Shown: one piece after another, positions 37,056 through 49,069 of the stretch
Layout: each line of letters begins with the position of its first letter
How positions within the stretch are numbered: position 1 is the stretch's first letter
Assembly: GCF_958295425.1 (NCBI RefSeq)
Contig: NC_081139.1
Coordinates: 12,674,377-12,738,376 of the forward strand
Source: Solea solea
Lineage: Eukaryota; Chordata; Actinopteri; Pleuronectiformes; Soleidae
Direction: 5' to 3'
Length of the DNA stretch: 64,000 nt
Translations under genes and position numbers: made by a program
Notes under the pieces: generated by a model
Databases searched by the model: none
The model's input: only the letters and a program-made list of their open reading frames with translations
What the model was told of the DNA's origin: nothing

Positions 37056-37163
37056 GTCGATGCTATAATTTAGATACCTCATGTTCTTCAAAGACTTTGG
37101 AAAGCATTTCACTGAGACTTTTGGAGATTTATTTTTAAGTTTCTTTGATCATACTAAAATAGG

Positions 37164-37188
37164 GGAGAGAGAGAGAGAGAGAGAGAGA
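37164..37188. repeat. (GA)n microsatellite
   Basis: About 12 GA units. Confidence 0.95.
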
Positions 37189-37189
37189 C

Positions 37190-39014
37190 TTGTTAGAGGA
37201 ATAAGTGTATATGTATGTGTGAGACAGAGAGAAAAGTCTGAGTGTTGTTTTTTTCTCCGACCCTCATTTATATTTTATCAAACAATACTTCTATAGTCTC
37301 AGCCAGACTTCACACTTCAGCAAACAACCACCAGACAAACAATCATCACACTGCAGTACCAGTGAAAGGTACCTTTGAAAACGAGAGGGGAGCGTGAGTG
37401 TGTCGAGGCAAACAACAGCCAAATCACCGCTCTGTTTCAGCACAACAGATGTTTCTTTTCTCACATAACTTTTGCCATTTGTTGGCTGCTTTTATCTCCC
37501 GCGTCGGACGGCAACAGGAGGTCATAAATGTTTATTGCGCCTTGATTGAGTGCTGTGGGTTGGACCAATGGATTATTTCACCAGTGTATTGTATTGATAT
37601 TTGCCTCTTGCTCTCATGCTGGATAATAGTCATGCAGATCATATATACCTCGGATTTATTAGAGGTAATTTCACCAACAGTGGTCAACAGTGAAAAGTGT
37701 CTCAATTTTGATGGCCAGATATTTCTCTTTGCATCTCAGCTTTTGAGTTTGCTTTCAGACCACGTTCTTCTCCATTCCTCATTCCACTGGGGCAAATTTT
37801 AGTCCACAAATGTCTGCCGCTGTTTATGGCCATGAATTGATAAAATCTGCTGTCACTTTGACAGCGCAACAGTAACCTGAGAGTTGGATTAGTAGAAGGC
37901 AGGGGAGCATGAAAACATGAATAAAATAACAATAAGGAAAGCCTCCCTTTTTCCCATTTTCTCTCTGATAGGTGGTATCATTGGACACCACGTTGGATAT
38001 CCAGTAGTCCTTGGTAAAAAGCATTTTTAGAAAATAAAACTCTCCACAAGTCATCTCAGTCAACGCCACACACATTTGACAGCACGAGTCAACCTATCTT
38101 TTTAAGTTCAGGCAGGCCTGATTGTCTTCCTCTTGCCCAATAATTGTAGCACCTGACAGATGGCGATGGGCACAGTGCTCAGTTGAGTGGAGACAGACAT
38201 GCAGCTATTTGCCTGTTGTCTCAGAACAATAGCTGTGTCTGTGCATGTGTGGGTAGTGAATATGTTTTAGGTAGTAAGAAAGAGGGAAATGCAGGCAATC
38301 ATGGGATGCTGGAAAATAATAACCTTGCCTTGAGGGCAGGTTGGACCATCACATCTGTCTCACATCTGTCAAATGTCCTCCTCCAAGATGGCTGTTTGCC
38401 ACAGGTGAAAGCAGCAAAAGTGCCAGCTGTTATATTTTTCTAAATCAGAATGAGCACAGGAGCTGTGCACTGTAGCAGAAAATTCAAATTTGCCGTCGGC
38501 AAATTGCTCGAAGGCCAAGGTGAGCGACAGATATAGAAAGTGGCTTGGATTAAAATAGCAGCCAATATGCTGACACGTGTATTGTATATGTTAAAAGGAA
38601 CATGCTCATGTGCAGAGACATGATATAAACTCGCTGCCAACACTTGACAGTTTATGCAAATATGTGGTCAAACGAGAGGAGACAGTGTGGATGCAGTTTT
38701 TGGGAAGGTGTTTGAAATTAAAATAGGGAAATGTATTACGTGGAAGTAAATATAGTACCATGAGGCATTTATGTTACTTTGACCTCAGGTTATAATTAAA
38801 TGCAAATAAATGAACTGAAAACGTTTGCGATAGCACTGCCAATAATAAAACAAGTTGGAAGCACTTCAGTAAATACCTATGTCTCCCAAAAGTATTTTTT
38901 CCACACAACACATATTTCACATGCAAAGAAAAGAAGCAGAAAACCATAGTTTGATAACAAATGTTGGAGGAAATGTTGGAATCTCAGGGGCTTTTCTGTC
39001 AGAACCTCATTTCT
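37190..39014. other. no gene seen; intron-like
   Basis: Non-coding. The 134-residue frame at 37398-37802 has no domain and no splice support. 37500-38700 is fairly free of simple repeats. Confidence 0.5.
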
Positions 39015-39125
39015 AAAGTTTAAGGCTAAGATTTGCATTGTGTTTAGGTTAAGGTTAGGATTTGGCATGAACTGTTTAAATGGTTAAAGTTAAGAATAAC
39101 ACTTTGTTTAAGGTGTTGTGTGTTA
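39015..39125 (+). repeat. suspected copy of the TTAGG-core dispersed repeat
   Basis: 'taggttaaggttaggattt' and 'aaatggttaaagttaag' recall the plus orientation of the repeat at 7675-7982. Short and diverged. Confidence 0.35.
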
Positions 39126-39129
39126 GACC

Positions 39130-42100
39130 TTTTCAGATTTGGTTGCTGAGCTTCTGCAGAAACTGGCAGATGATGCAAACTCGATGGTCGGCCACCACTC
39201 AAAGCTTCACCTTATACCTGGAGCTAAAAACTCATTTGTTTTGTTTGTTTTTCCACTGCGGGCACCTCCAACCAGCCAAATCAAGAGTGTTTTGTTGAGT
39301 TACGCCATATTGTATTACATTATTGTACTCAATACTCAAAAAAACACGTCTCCACTGTCTTTAAAACTCATGCAGTGTCAAACTTTGCTGTTCATCCAAA
39401 TGTCAGTCTTTATTCAGAAGACTACATGGCACGGTGACAGGGATGTTCTGGAAAGAAAGGACACAATGATTCAGTGTTTGATTTGTTTATTATCTTCAGT
39501 GACATGTATATTATTATTATTATTATTATTATTAATAATATATATTTGTTTGATTTAGAGTATATTTGGAATACAGTATATTTGTGAGGAAATAATTTGT
39601 TAATAACCTAACCCAGCTGTACAAGTTCAACTACAACTGAGTCTTACTCATTAGGGGAGGATGCAGTGGGAAATAGAAAAGGCTATGGCTGAGCAATTAA
39701 TCATTCTCAAATTGAAATCCCATCACATCATTATCAGGCAGTGTAGAGGGAGCTGAGATACAAGGCAACCTCTCTGATAGCAGACCTGTATGTTCTGACT
39801 CTCACGAAATAATAACGTCGTGGGTTTCTTCCTTTGGGGGTTTCAAGGCGCACCAAGTGACAAGAGAGGTCAAAGTAGACATAGAACCCAGTGAAGGGAT
39901 TTTTTTGTAAAAATAATGAAGGTCGCAGCTGAATTCAGGGTTGGTGTCTCGAGTATGCACAAACACGCAGCTAAATTTAGATGTTAAAACCTTAATTTCT
40001 TGTGCTCATCTCATCTCTCCACACCCAGTCCTATTTATCTCATTTCTTTGGTCTCTCTAACATTTCACTATTTCTCCTTTTGCTCCCTCCCTCACTCTCT
40101 CTCCCTCCTGTGTTTTTATTCCCCTGTCAATTGAGTCTCTCTGTCTGAAAGTCTATCAGCCTGACTTCACATGCTGATCGGCTTGTGTCACAGATTTCTA
40201 ATCTGGTGAGCAAATAGCAGATAGTCAGTGCTCTATTTTAAAGTAGATGTGCTGTTCAATCACTGTGACATTCTCATTGAAGTATCCAGACTGTTTACAT
40301 TGAGCATGTGAGGTTCAAGAAGCAACACGGTCCAGTTGCACAGTCTCCCACAACAAATATTTGTGATTTAACCATGTGGAGTGTTTTTAGCTAAAATTAG
40401 GAATTATCAAAGTGCTCAGTCTCTTACCTTACCATTCACCTTTTGTGTTCAGTATCCAACAAGGTGAAGGTCTCACTGAATCATAGTCACTGCAGTCTCA
40501 ATAGATTTATTTGACTCTTTGGATGAAGAGCACACATCTCTTTATAACAAGTCCATCTGACTCACCTGGCTCTGATAACAAATTTGGCAATATCCTTCCC
40601 ATTTGTAATGTCTGGGTCAAAAGGTCAACTGTTTGGCAGACATGTTTGATCACCCATCCACACAGCATGCTTTCTGCAGGCATTAGAAATTACAAATGAC
40701 CAATACCTAGAACTGTCATTCCTGGAAAAGGAGACCCTGGCTCTGTAAGCCTGTAATTCAACCAGAGTGTTTTATTAAAACTGTCTGATAGCTGAAAAGC
40801 ACCATTTTCTCATAAACGTGTCATTTGTTGTGCACGGTTTGGGTGACTGAAGATTCCCTAAATAGAGTTTGATTTCTCGGTGAAATTGGCAATTTACTTC
40901 TCCTTTGAAACATCCGACGGCAGGACAGGTTGATTCATTTCACCTCCTGCACTGGAGCTGATTAAGTTGAGCCATTAACAGGAGTGACTGAGTTGTGGAG
41001 CGCTGCTTTAGATGAGATCTGGAAAGAAGGAGAAACGTTGGAGTGGTTTGGCTGGATTTGGCTCCGTTTGGTGGATGTTGCAAAAGCTGCTCCCAACTGT
41101 CATTTTTGGTAGTTTTAATACACAAATTACTTTTGAAGTTTACACATTTGCAATATTTACTCTATGAAACATATTTCTGCAGGGCAATCTCCATTTGGGT
41201 CGGATTTTTTGGTGGAAATTGCCCTGTGGCAATTCCTCTCATGCCCACAGGGAGCCCCCTTCACACAACGCCGATTTCTTTTTGGTTGTATTTCACTGGA
41301 TGCTGAACATGCAGACTTGGTGCCGAAACCACTGAACTTTTCCTGTAAAATGTGATTCCAGTTATCTTGAATTAGCATCAGTGTCTTGACTGACCTTTAG
41401 AAAAATAATATTAGACAATTAAAAAGATTTAGTCGGTCTAAGCAGCAAAGTTTCCACTACTTGTTGTGTTGTAAAGTGGGTGTAATTCACAGGTTTGCGT
41501 TGGGTTGTATCTGTGCCACAGAAGGAGACAAAATACTGCAATACATCAAAAGTCACATGCACTTTACAGTAAGTGTTACATTATTTATACAAACCTGGTT
41601 CATTTAGGACACAACACCTTTTTGAACCAAAGACGGATGAGTCCTTCAGTCTAGCTGAGTGAGCGCAGGTCTCTGCTTTGAGGTAAACAGAGGCAGATGC
41701 AGCAGGGAAATAGAAACTGCTCCAATGCTGTTGTGCACAGGGCTTTGTTGGAGAAATGCAGCTACTGTTTTCCTTTCGTGGCGTCACGGGCCACTGGATT
41801 ATGGCGTTTTGTTGCATTGTGGGATTGATTGCAGCAGTGGATGCTGTTGCATACTGTTACATCAGATGTTGAAAAAGAAGAAAATTGTTCAGAGAAAGGG
41901 GGGGAAATAGGATCGGGTGAGGCAGAGGGAACAAAAGAGAAGGATACAGAATGTGAAGAAACATCGGCATGAATAAGGAATGGGAATTTAGAGGAAGGCG
42001 ACTCTTGTCACTTCTGGTTGCGACACAGAAGGTGTTTCAACATCTTAAAGGTAAAAGTTTTAGCAACATCGATTGGTGAAGTTGCATGTTGCTGTTAAAT

Positions 42101-42180
42101 ATCTCTTACCTCACCCTTCCCTTTCAAGTACTGTATAGGAGAGCAACACGTAGAGAAGACCCAACTGATTGCACAGTAAT
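39130..42180. other. no gene seen; intron-like
   Basis: Non-coding. An (ATT)n run is at 39509-39533. The 139-residue frame at 39139-39558 ends in a Leu run produced by that microsatellite. Confidence 0.5.
39509..39533. repeat. (ATT)n microsatellite
   Basis: About eight ATT units. Confidence 0.95.
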
Positions 42181-42181
42181 C

Positions 42182-42182
<1 letters not shown>

Positions 42183-42266
<84 letters not shown>
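42183..42266. repeat. long (AGAT)n microsatellite
   Basis: About 21 uninterrupted tetranucleotide units, long enough to be highly polymorphic. Confidence 0.97.
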
Positions 42267-42267
42267 T

Positions 42268-44367
42268 GGATTTCAGACATCAAAATGACAGATAGGTGGG
42301 GTAAAGAAGTAACTAGTAAAAAGATGTGATTGAAATAGAAGGATAAAGATTATCTGTCTGTCTGTCTGTCCTTTGTGCTGTGTAAATATTTGTGTACGAC
42401 TGTAATTGTGTTTGTCCTCCTCTGTTTCTGCAGTGGTTTGTTGTTCATGTTTGAGTTTCTGCTGTGAGGTGTTTTCGCTGTTGTTGTGTTCAAAGTAAAA
42501 ACTGTCAGTTGGCCTGCGGTGTGTGGCGTGTGCTTATGTACTTTATGTATCCTTTTTTTTAAAACCATTTTTATTTAATATTCCTGTGTGTAAAATGGAG
42601 ATTTAATGGCCAAATATTTTCATGTATCCTTATTCATTTCAGCAAATGTATTCATAATCAGTTCCATTGTTTCCATCTTTATTTGGTATTGCAGAAATAA
42701 TAACATAATAAATATATAACTAAGAATAGACTAAAATACTACAGTGATTTTGTCACAACTTGATTGCACATTATGCACAGTTTGTACAGTGGTCCTATAC
42801 TACAGCCCCTGTGTTGTGAAAGCTTTACTGATTCTGAATAACAATTATATAATTCAATAAAGTTTAATTTAGCGAAATAACCAAAGCAAAGCACCAAAAT
42901 CACTGTTGTAGAACCAGAGATATCACATTATTATTATTCAATTTTATTTATATTATATTCCCTTTACCATAACATGGCATAGCTGTGTGTTTGGAAGGCA
43001 GTTACATGACTACTCTTTATACTTTCAGAAAATCTGTCTACATTTTGAAAGTTAGTGGCAATTATTTTATGTTTTACTTAGAAGAATGTTCAGGTTTATC
43101 AGAGTGTCATTCTTGATGTGACCACTGGAGTGTGTGCGTGTGACAGAGAGAAGAATTCACATGTAGCACTGCAACTCCATCTCCATTTCCTTACCTTCTC
43201 TAATCTAGAAATTAAGAGTGATCCCACATGTACACACACATACACTACATTCACTACACACACACACATGCCCTTCATTCACTCCACTTCCTGTTTCATC
43301 TCTTCTTGTCCATTACCTCCCATTTCCGTACTATAATAAACCATGGCTAAGAGTGGCTCTCTTAATGGTTCACTTAAAACCCTTTTAACCCGGACTTCAC
43401 TCTGTAGTGACTTCCTGTGAATAGAGGAGTCTATATACTGAAATTAGAAGCATTTAATTAGTGTCCATTAATTTGTCTCCATCAGTCACAGTTGTACTTT
43501 TTTTAAAATATACAAACCTTTTACTTTGTAGAAAGGTAAAAATAATAATTTAAGCGCATGGTACTAAATGTTCAGAGTGGTGTCATATTCCCTTGTAATG
43601 ATTTACGGTAGTGCGTGGAAATGTATATTATTCACACTTTTCAAAATTCTAATTTATTATGGGGGCTTAAAGGGACAGCACACATATTTTCATGTATTGA
43701 AATATAATTTAAGACACATTATCACACCATAGAATAAGTATAGAAAGGTGTGTAATGCCATTGATGGCAGTGCAAGACTCATGCCCCACAGAAGCCACTA
43801 ACAATAACCTGGCTTACAATAAACGTATTGACCTTGAAAAATGTGTTGTTTGAATTGTAGCAATATTGCTATGCATTGAATGATGGAGTGTAAGTATGAT
43901 GCATCCCGCTATAGGTGATGCGTGGCATTTGCTCTGAATTAGAGTGATCAGGAAGTGGAATAGATAAACGGTTGAATCGCTGATAATATGAAGCAAAGTC
44001 TGCAAATACACTTTGTGGGACAGAGCTATTCAAATCTGATTAATGTGAAGAGATTGTTTTGTTATGCCATGGTATGAATGTGTATTAAAAAAAAAAAAAA
44101 AAAACAACGTACATTTCTGGATTAATGCCACAAGAAGCATCCAATCCGCTGTCAGTGCAACCCTGATATCCGACAGATGCAAAACCATGGGATGAGTTTG
44201 GGCTAAATCTGTCATTGCTTCTCCCCATTGGTTGCTGATTCTTTATTTTTTTTTTTTATTTTCAATTCCAAATATCCAGCACTAATGTGATGCTGTTTTA
44301 TAGTCGAGATCTGACGATGTGGCCTAGATTCAAGACGTGCACACAAACACAAACTGAGAGAGAGAGG

Positions 44368-44400
<33 letters not shown>

Positions 44401-45137
44401 CACAGACAATGTAGACCACTTTGCCATGTGACACAAGGATGTGCTCTCTCAGAGCAGAATATTCACTAAGATGCACACACACATACACGGTATAGTGCGT
44501 GGGAGGAGGGCTCACCCTGGTGTATACGCAGGTGTATCTGAACACTAAGCCTCTTGCTTTAAAATTAGCAATGATTTCTTTTTCCATTCCAGTCTTACAG
44601 GAATGGAAAAATAATCGAAGGGAAAAGGAGACTAGAGGTAGGCTATAACATGTGAATGCAATACCAGGAATAGTAGGATATTAGAGGCATATTGATCTGA
44701 GACAGTAAACATACAGTATGTTGCCAACCCTATAGCTTTAATGTTGTATTTGCGTCATCAAATAGAAGTAAAAGTCACAAAAATATCATAATTGGTAATC
44801 AATGACATTTGTGCGTTCTACCGAATACCCAAACAAGTATGAATTGTATCAGTAGTCAGATGCATCCTTCTTCTTTGCTCCCTTTCGTCCTTCCCTCAAA
44901 CAGCTTCGTTTTTGCAACGCATCACAACAGATTATATGTAGAACCTAATTAATCTGCGATGACCCATAAAATAAACATTACATTCAAACTGCTGATCCAG
45001 CATTTGAACATTTTTACTTTTATCACCCATTTGTACCCATAATGTTTCATATCAATAATCCTGACTTGCTGTTGTTGCTTTGTTTTCAAAGAAAAGCCCG
45101 TTTTAAACAGGATTTCCACCATTCCCTCTGTGTGTTT
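42268..45137. other. no gene seen; intron-like
   Basis: Non-coding. A short (TGTC)n is at about 42355-42370 and A- or T-runs near 44087 and 44247. Confidence 0.5.
44355..44400. repeat. (GA)n microsatellite
   Basis: GA run with two GGGA interruptions. Confidence 0.95.
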
Positions 45138-45169
45138 ATACACGCATACATTTATATGTATGCGTGTAT
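45138..45169. repeat. perfect inverted repeat, 14-bp arms and 4-base loop
   Basis: Arm 'atacacgcatacat', loop 'ttat', arm 'atgtatgcgtgtat'. All 14 pairs match. It lies in purine/pyrimidine-alternating sequence, so a hairpin or cruciform is plausible. Confidence 0.9.
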
Positions 45170-45171
45170 GA

Positions 45172-46530
45172 CAAGGCCTATGCTCATTACAATATGTGTT
45201 CATGTGTGCCCTGGAGTAAGAGCAAGTGGGAATCATGAATATTGATGAGGTTATTTGCCGATGATGGATTGAAATGTCAAAGAAAAAAAGTTGTACTATG
45301 GTTCCCTCGGGGTCCTGCAGGATGCCCCTGTCTCCTCACATCCAGGTTCTTTGGCTGCGCTCGGTTTGCTTCTCTCTGCGATGTTTACTTTTATTGCCTG
45401 CTGTCTGGTCAGACAAGAGTAACGCCGAAGGTGAAGGGTTGTGAAGGCTAGGGTCTATCATGTGTTTCTGTAGCTCCTCTTATCATTTGTTGAAATCCAG
45501 ATAGCCAACAGTAAATACAGTTGTCAGCCGTGTCTGTACTCCTCACAATATTCTAATAAACATGACACATCTTTTCATTCAGACCACATGAGCCTTACCT
45601 GTCTGGTCACCCACTGACCTACCTGCACACACCCTGTCTGTGTGCCTGTGATTTTGCAGTGTGAGTCTTCACAACAAGGCCGATACATCACTGATATGGA
45701 GACATTTGCCAGAAGTTATTGAGTGACAGGAAAATGACAGAAAAGGTGCAGGCAAAATTTCCCGCTACTCTACAGACAGATTCCAGTGGCTCAAGGGCAG
45801 CTACCTTTTCCAGACTTGCAGACCCTATAAATCTTTAATCAATCATTTCCACTGCTACCAACAATAGTGCTTTATCAATAGAGAAAAAAATAATAAAATA
45901 CTTCACCCAACAAGGCTGTGAGGAGAAATTATGGGTTTGGTTTGGTTTGGAACCATTAGTCACCTGGAGAGGGGAAAAGAACTGCCATTTACAATTTTGG
46001 CAAACAAATCAACTAATACCCCGATGGTATTGTCATTGTTCATTTATTAATATAATTAACGCTACAAGTATGCAAATTTAAATGATTTTTTTGTTGTAAT
46101 TCACCCTCTGTTTACTCTTTGTGAACAGAAATAATGCAACCTTATTTGTATGTTGTGTCCTTCATCTGAAAAAAACAGTTAAGCAGTACTTCTAGATTTG
46201 GTTAAGTGTAGAATACTTAAAGAAATATCCTAGAATGAGTATTTTAAACTGAGGCCCGTGTCACTATTCAAACATCAGTGAAAGCTGTTGGAATTTAGAG
46301 ATAATTAACACATTTTATTAGCATATTTCACTGTCAGCAGCTTTATAGACCCAGTGTGTATAGGAATTAGTAACCTTGAATCGTGAAATTGCCAACTGCA
46401 GCAAACTGCGCTTCCCAAGCATGTCAGGGATCTATGGCCTTCACATAGCAGGAAGGATGTGGTTCTCAACAAATGTGACAAGTTCTCCATCAGCTTATGA
46501 GCTTCCCGTAATTACAAATGTTTTAAAGTT
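45172..46530. other. no gene seen; intron-like
   Basis: Non-coding. 'ggtttggtttggtttgg' near 45937 is a short pentanucleotide tandem. Confidence 0.5.
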
Positions 46531-46537
46531 GGATTTC

Positions 46538-46825
46538 TTTAAGGTGTATGCATCGTGTTTACGAGGGTGGAGCCATTTTTCTTCATTTGCATTATAAGCT
46601 TCTGCTTTATAAGCTCTGGCTGCAGTTTTCTTTTTTAGAAATATGGCAGAGCACTATGTTGGCCTCCATAAAGCGAGGTCATTGCATGAGGTAGTGCATA
46701 TGAATGGCTTATTCTAAGACTATGAAAACCATTATGTCATAGTGATAATACACTTACACGTTTATGGGTAGTCTGTTTAGCTTCTGCTAATAAATCCTCC
46801 TTTATGTTACAAACTGGACCTTTAA
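46538..46825 (-). mobile_element. teleost MITE-like repeat of the 'ttaaaggtccagtttgtaac' type
   Basis: Read on minus, it begins 'ttaaaggtccagtttgtaac' then 'ataaaggaggatttatt' and 'agcagaagctaaac'. Later come 'cttagaataagcc', 'catatgcactacctcat' and 'ggaggccaacat'. This order matches a very abundant fish repeat that I remember as starting 'ttaaaggtgcagtgtgtaac'. The end near 46825 is sharp; the other edge is approximate. It has no coding capacity. Confidence 0.65.
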
Positions 46826-47330
46826 TGGGGATTGTTCAAAAGCTAATAAACTAAATTGCTGTTGCGAATTTTATAGACACCCAGAAGATTTGATTATCCA
46901 TGTGATTTTAAACAATGAAAAACAAACATCAAAATGAATCCTCAACTCTATATAAAAAGTATTTTTATGTGGGGATAAATGCACTTTTATGAACAAATGC
47001 TTCAATCTTGATGTCTGCATACGCAGGAGTAGTGGAATAAAGTGTCATACCCTGCAAATAACATTTCTGAATTTACAAAACGGGCTCGAAAATTGACGTA
47101 GTGTACCTAAAATAGTGTGCTGCTATGTGTGGGTGTCGCTCCATTCAGTGTACACACTCTGCTGACTCCTTCAGTCTTGTATTCCAAACCCTGCTGCATC
47201 CTCACAAGAACGCCAACACTCTGAGCCACAGAGTAGTTTATGGGTGTGCTGATTTTATTTATTTATTTATTATTTATTCATTTTTTGGAAACCATAATAT
47301 ATTTTGTTTCGCCTTTCCTTTTATGTCCCA
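46826..47330. other. no gene seen
   Basis: AT-rich, with an 'atttatttattt' run near 47256. Confidence 0.5.
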
Positions 47331-47339
47331 TTAATTGTG

Positions 47340-47720
47340 ACGCTCTCCACATACACTTTCATTCTTCCTCCCTCCTCCTTTTCTTCTCCACCTCTCATCT
47401 GTCCTTTTTCGTTCTATCTTCTGTGAGCTGCAATCTATCGCCCCTCCGAAAACACCACAATTCAGCTGCTTTATTTTGTGCTTCTCTTTCGCCCTCTTCC
47501 CATTCCATCTTTCTCTCTTTTCCCGTCTTTTTTCTTTCTTCTCAACTTCCAGCCTCCACTCGATCACAATCCTTATTCCCTCAATCTCTTTTTCTTCCTC
47601 CTTTTTTATATGTATTGTCCAATTTTGCTGTTTTCTCATCCACCTACCCGCTCCTTCCTCTGTTCCCCGCTACAGTTCCAACATGCCTCCCCCTCTCTGT
47701 CTCTTTCACCTCCTCATCTT
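47340..47720 (-). repeat. polypyrimidine (C+T) low-complexity tract
   Basis: About 380 bases of strongly C/T-rich plus strand. The 162-residue and two smaller open frames here are Ser/Phe/Leu/Pro-rich by composition and antisense frames are Lys/Glu/Arg-rich, so none is taken as a gene. Confidence 0.75.
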
Positions 47721-47829
47721 TCTATTAGTCTTTTCTGCAGCTGAGCCCATGACACATGGTGCTTTGATCACTCTATCATTTTTGTTATAGCTAAACCCTT
47801 AACTCCAAACCTCTCATGACACACAGATA

Positions 47830-48005
47830 GTAAGAAATTGGAGCTTGACAGAAGATGAGAGGTTGACTTGAGGGGGAAAAAGAGCAAGTAAGGAGATTAT
47901 TTTTGGGGATGATAAAGAATGAGACGGCAACAAAGGGAGAGGGAAAGAAAAGGGGGCAGGAAGAGTCAGTAAAAGACAGAGACCAGAGAGGGAGGAAGAG
48001 ATAAG
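47830..48005 (+). repeat. polypurine (G+A) low-complexity tract
   Basis: About 175 bases of strongly G/A-rich plus strand, facing the C/T-rich tract upstream. Confidence 0.7.
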
Positions 48006-48444
48006 GCATGTATTTACTGTTACTGAGGTTAAAATGAAACAAAACATTTCTGTTTTTATATTCCTGTAGCTGGAAAATGGAAGAAGACAGGAAGTCAACT
48101 GCCAAAATACCTGATGTTAATATTACTGACACTTACTACATACTTTAAAGTGTATGTTGCAAGTATAACGTCTATGCAACCATGAATCTCCCCATGCAAG
48201 TGGTTCTGTACACAAGACACATCATTTGGAGCCGTATTCCGTTTGTTCCCAGGACTAATTATGTTCTGAATTTCCATCTGATAAATCACTTAGTTTTAAC
48301 TTGCTTACAGTGCTGGCTGAAATTTAGATTCAACTGTAGATGCCAAGATCGTTCAATTAGACCAGAAATGGTGAAGCAGTGTCAGAAGCCTTTAAACTCT
48401 GAGAACCATGAATATCTGGACAAAATCATGTATGATGTATAAAA

Positions 48445-48690
48445 TGACAGGAGAGAGAGGGGGGGGGAATAGAGGAAGGGAAAGAAAAGGAAGTAACACC
48501 AAGAGAGATCACAGGAATCACACATAACGAATATGAGCAAGGAAGAAGAGAGGAGGAAGAGAGAGAGACAGAGAGTGAAGGAAGGAAGGAGCTTAATTTT
48601 ATACTACTTCCCACACACAAAGAGATAGAGGGAGAGAGTGAACAACAAGAGTGAGAGACGGAGGTGAAAGATAGAAGGAGGGGGGGTGGC
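48445..48690 (+). repeat. polypurine tract upstream of the GRIP2-like exon
   Basis: G/A-rich with GAGA and GGAA words and two G-runs (48460-48467 and 48680-48687). Confidence 0.75.
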
Positions 48691-48699
48691 TGTGTGATC

Positions 48700-48844
48700 A
48701 CTTTCCCCTGGAAGAGAAAAGGACTGGCTTGCTCTCCCTCGTCTCTCTCTCTCTTCCCTTTTTTCTCTCATTCTTTCTCTCTCCATCCTTTTCACGCCTT
48801 ACTATGTCAGACTGAGGAGGAAGACGAGGAAGGAGGGAGAGAGG
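48700..48844 (+). promoter_or_regulatory. putative 5' leader before the GRIP2-like start codon
   Basis: About 75 bases of nearly pure pyrimidine (CT-rich, 48715-48790) are followed by a purine-rich stretch (48810-48844) that leads into the ATG. The start has A at -3, an adequate context. No TATA box was seen at a convincing distance. CT-rich leaders are common near vertebrate start sites, but this assignment rests mainly on the exon that follows. Confidence 0.3.
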
Positions 48845-48899
48845 ATGTTCTCGGTTTCGCTTAAGTGCCGCTTAGGGGTCATCAAACACCGAAACAAGG
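48845..48899 (+). CDS. grip2: first coding exon of a GRIP2-like AMPA-receptor scaffold (partial gene; rest lies beyond the window)
   Basis: The exon encodes MFSVSLKCRLGVIKHRNK plus the first base of the next codon, then a GT donor (GTACTG, moderate). GRIP1 and GRIP2 are synaptic scaffolds with seven PDZ domains that bind GluA2/3 C-termini, and as I remember both start with an 18-residue exon. This peptide matches the GRIP2 form best (xVSLKxRLGV core, then basic residues, then K before the junction) and the GRIP1 form less well (xAVSFKCR). The phase-1 end suits the Asp (GAY) codon that follows in the family. Cys8 is shared with GRIP1 and could be a lipidation site, which is inference. The other exons were not found in the following 15 kb, consistent with a very long first intron. 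The match is from memory and covers only 18 residues, so a chance match is possible. The a or b paralogue cannot be decided. Confidence 0.62.
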
Positions 48900-49038
48900 G
48901 TACTGTGTGCTGGTGTGCTGCGGTGTCAGGAGTGTGATGCTGTGTGTGTGTTTTTGATGTTTGTTTGATCCGTCTTAGATGTGTTTGATGTTTACTACAT
49001 TTGGCTGTTTATGTGTGTGCATAGTTTGTATCTGCATC

Positions 49039-49061
49039 TGTGTGTGTGTGTGTGTGTGTGT
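49039..49061. repeat. (TG)n microsatellite
   Basis: TG run about 140 bases after the donor of the GRIP2-like exon. Confidence 0.95.
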
Positions 49062-49069
49062 AGGTTTTA

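Noticed and set aside
37398..37802. 134-residue open frame with hydrophobic segments
   Set aside because: No start context, splice signals or recognisable domain.
39040..39062. Interstitial telomere-like repeat ('ggttaaggttagg')
   Set aside because: Not tandem TTAGGG; fits the dispersed repeat family with TTAGG-like cores.
39139..39558. 139-residue open frame
   Set aside because: Its C-terminal Leu run is an (ATT)n microsatellite and the rest matches no family I know.
47240..47728. 162-residue plus-strand open frame with hydrophobic start
   Set aside because: Composition follows the polypyrimidine tract; the hydrophobic start comes from an ATTT run; no coding pattern.
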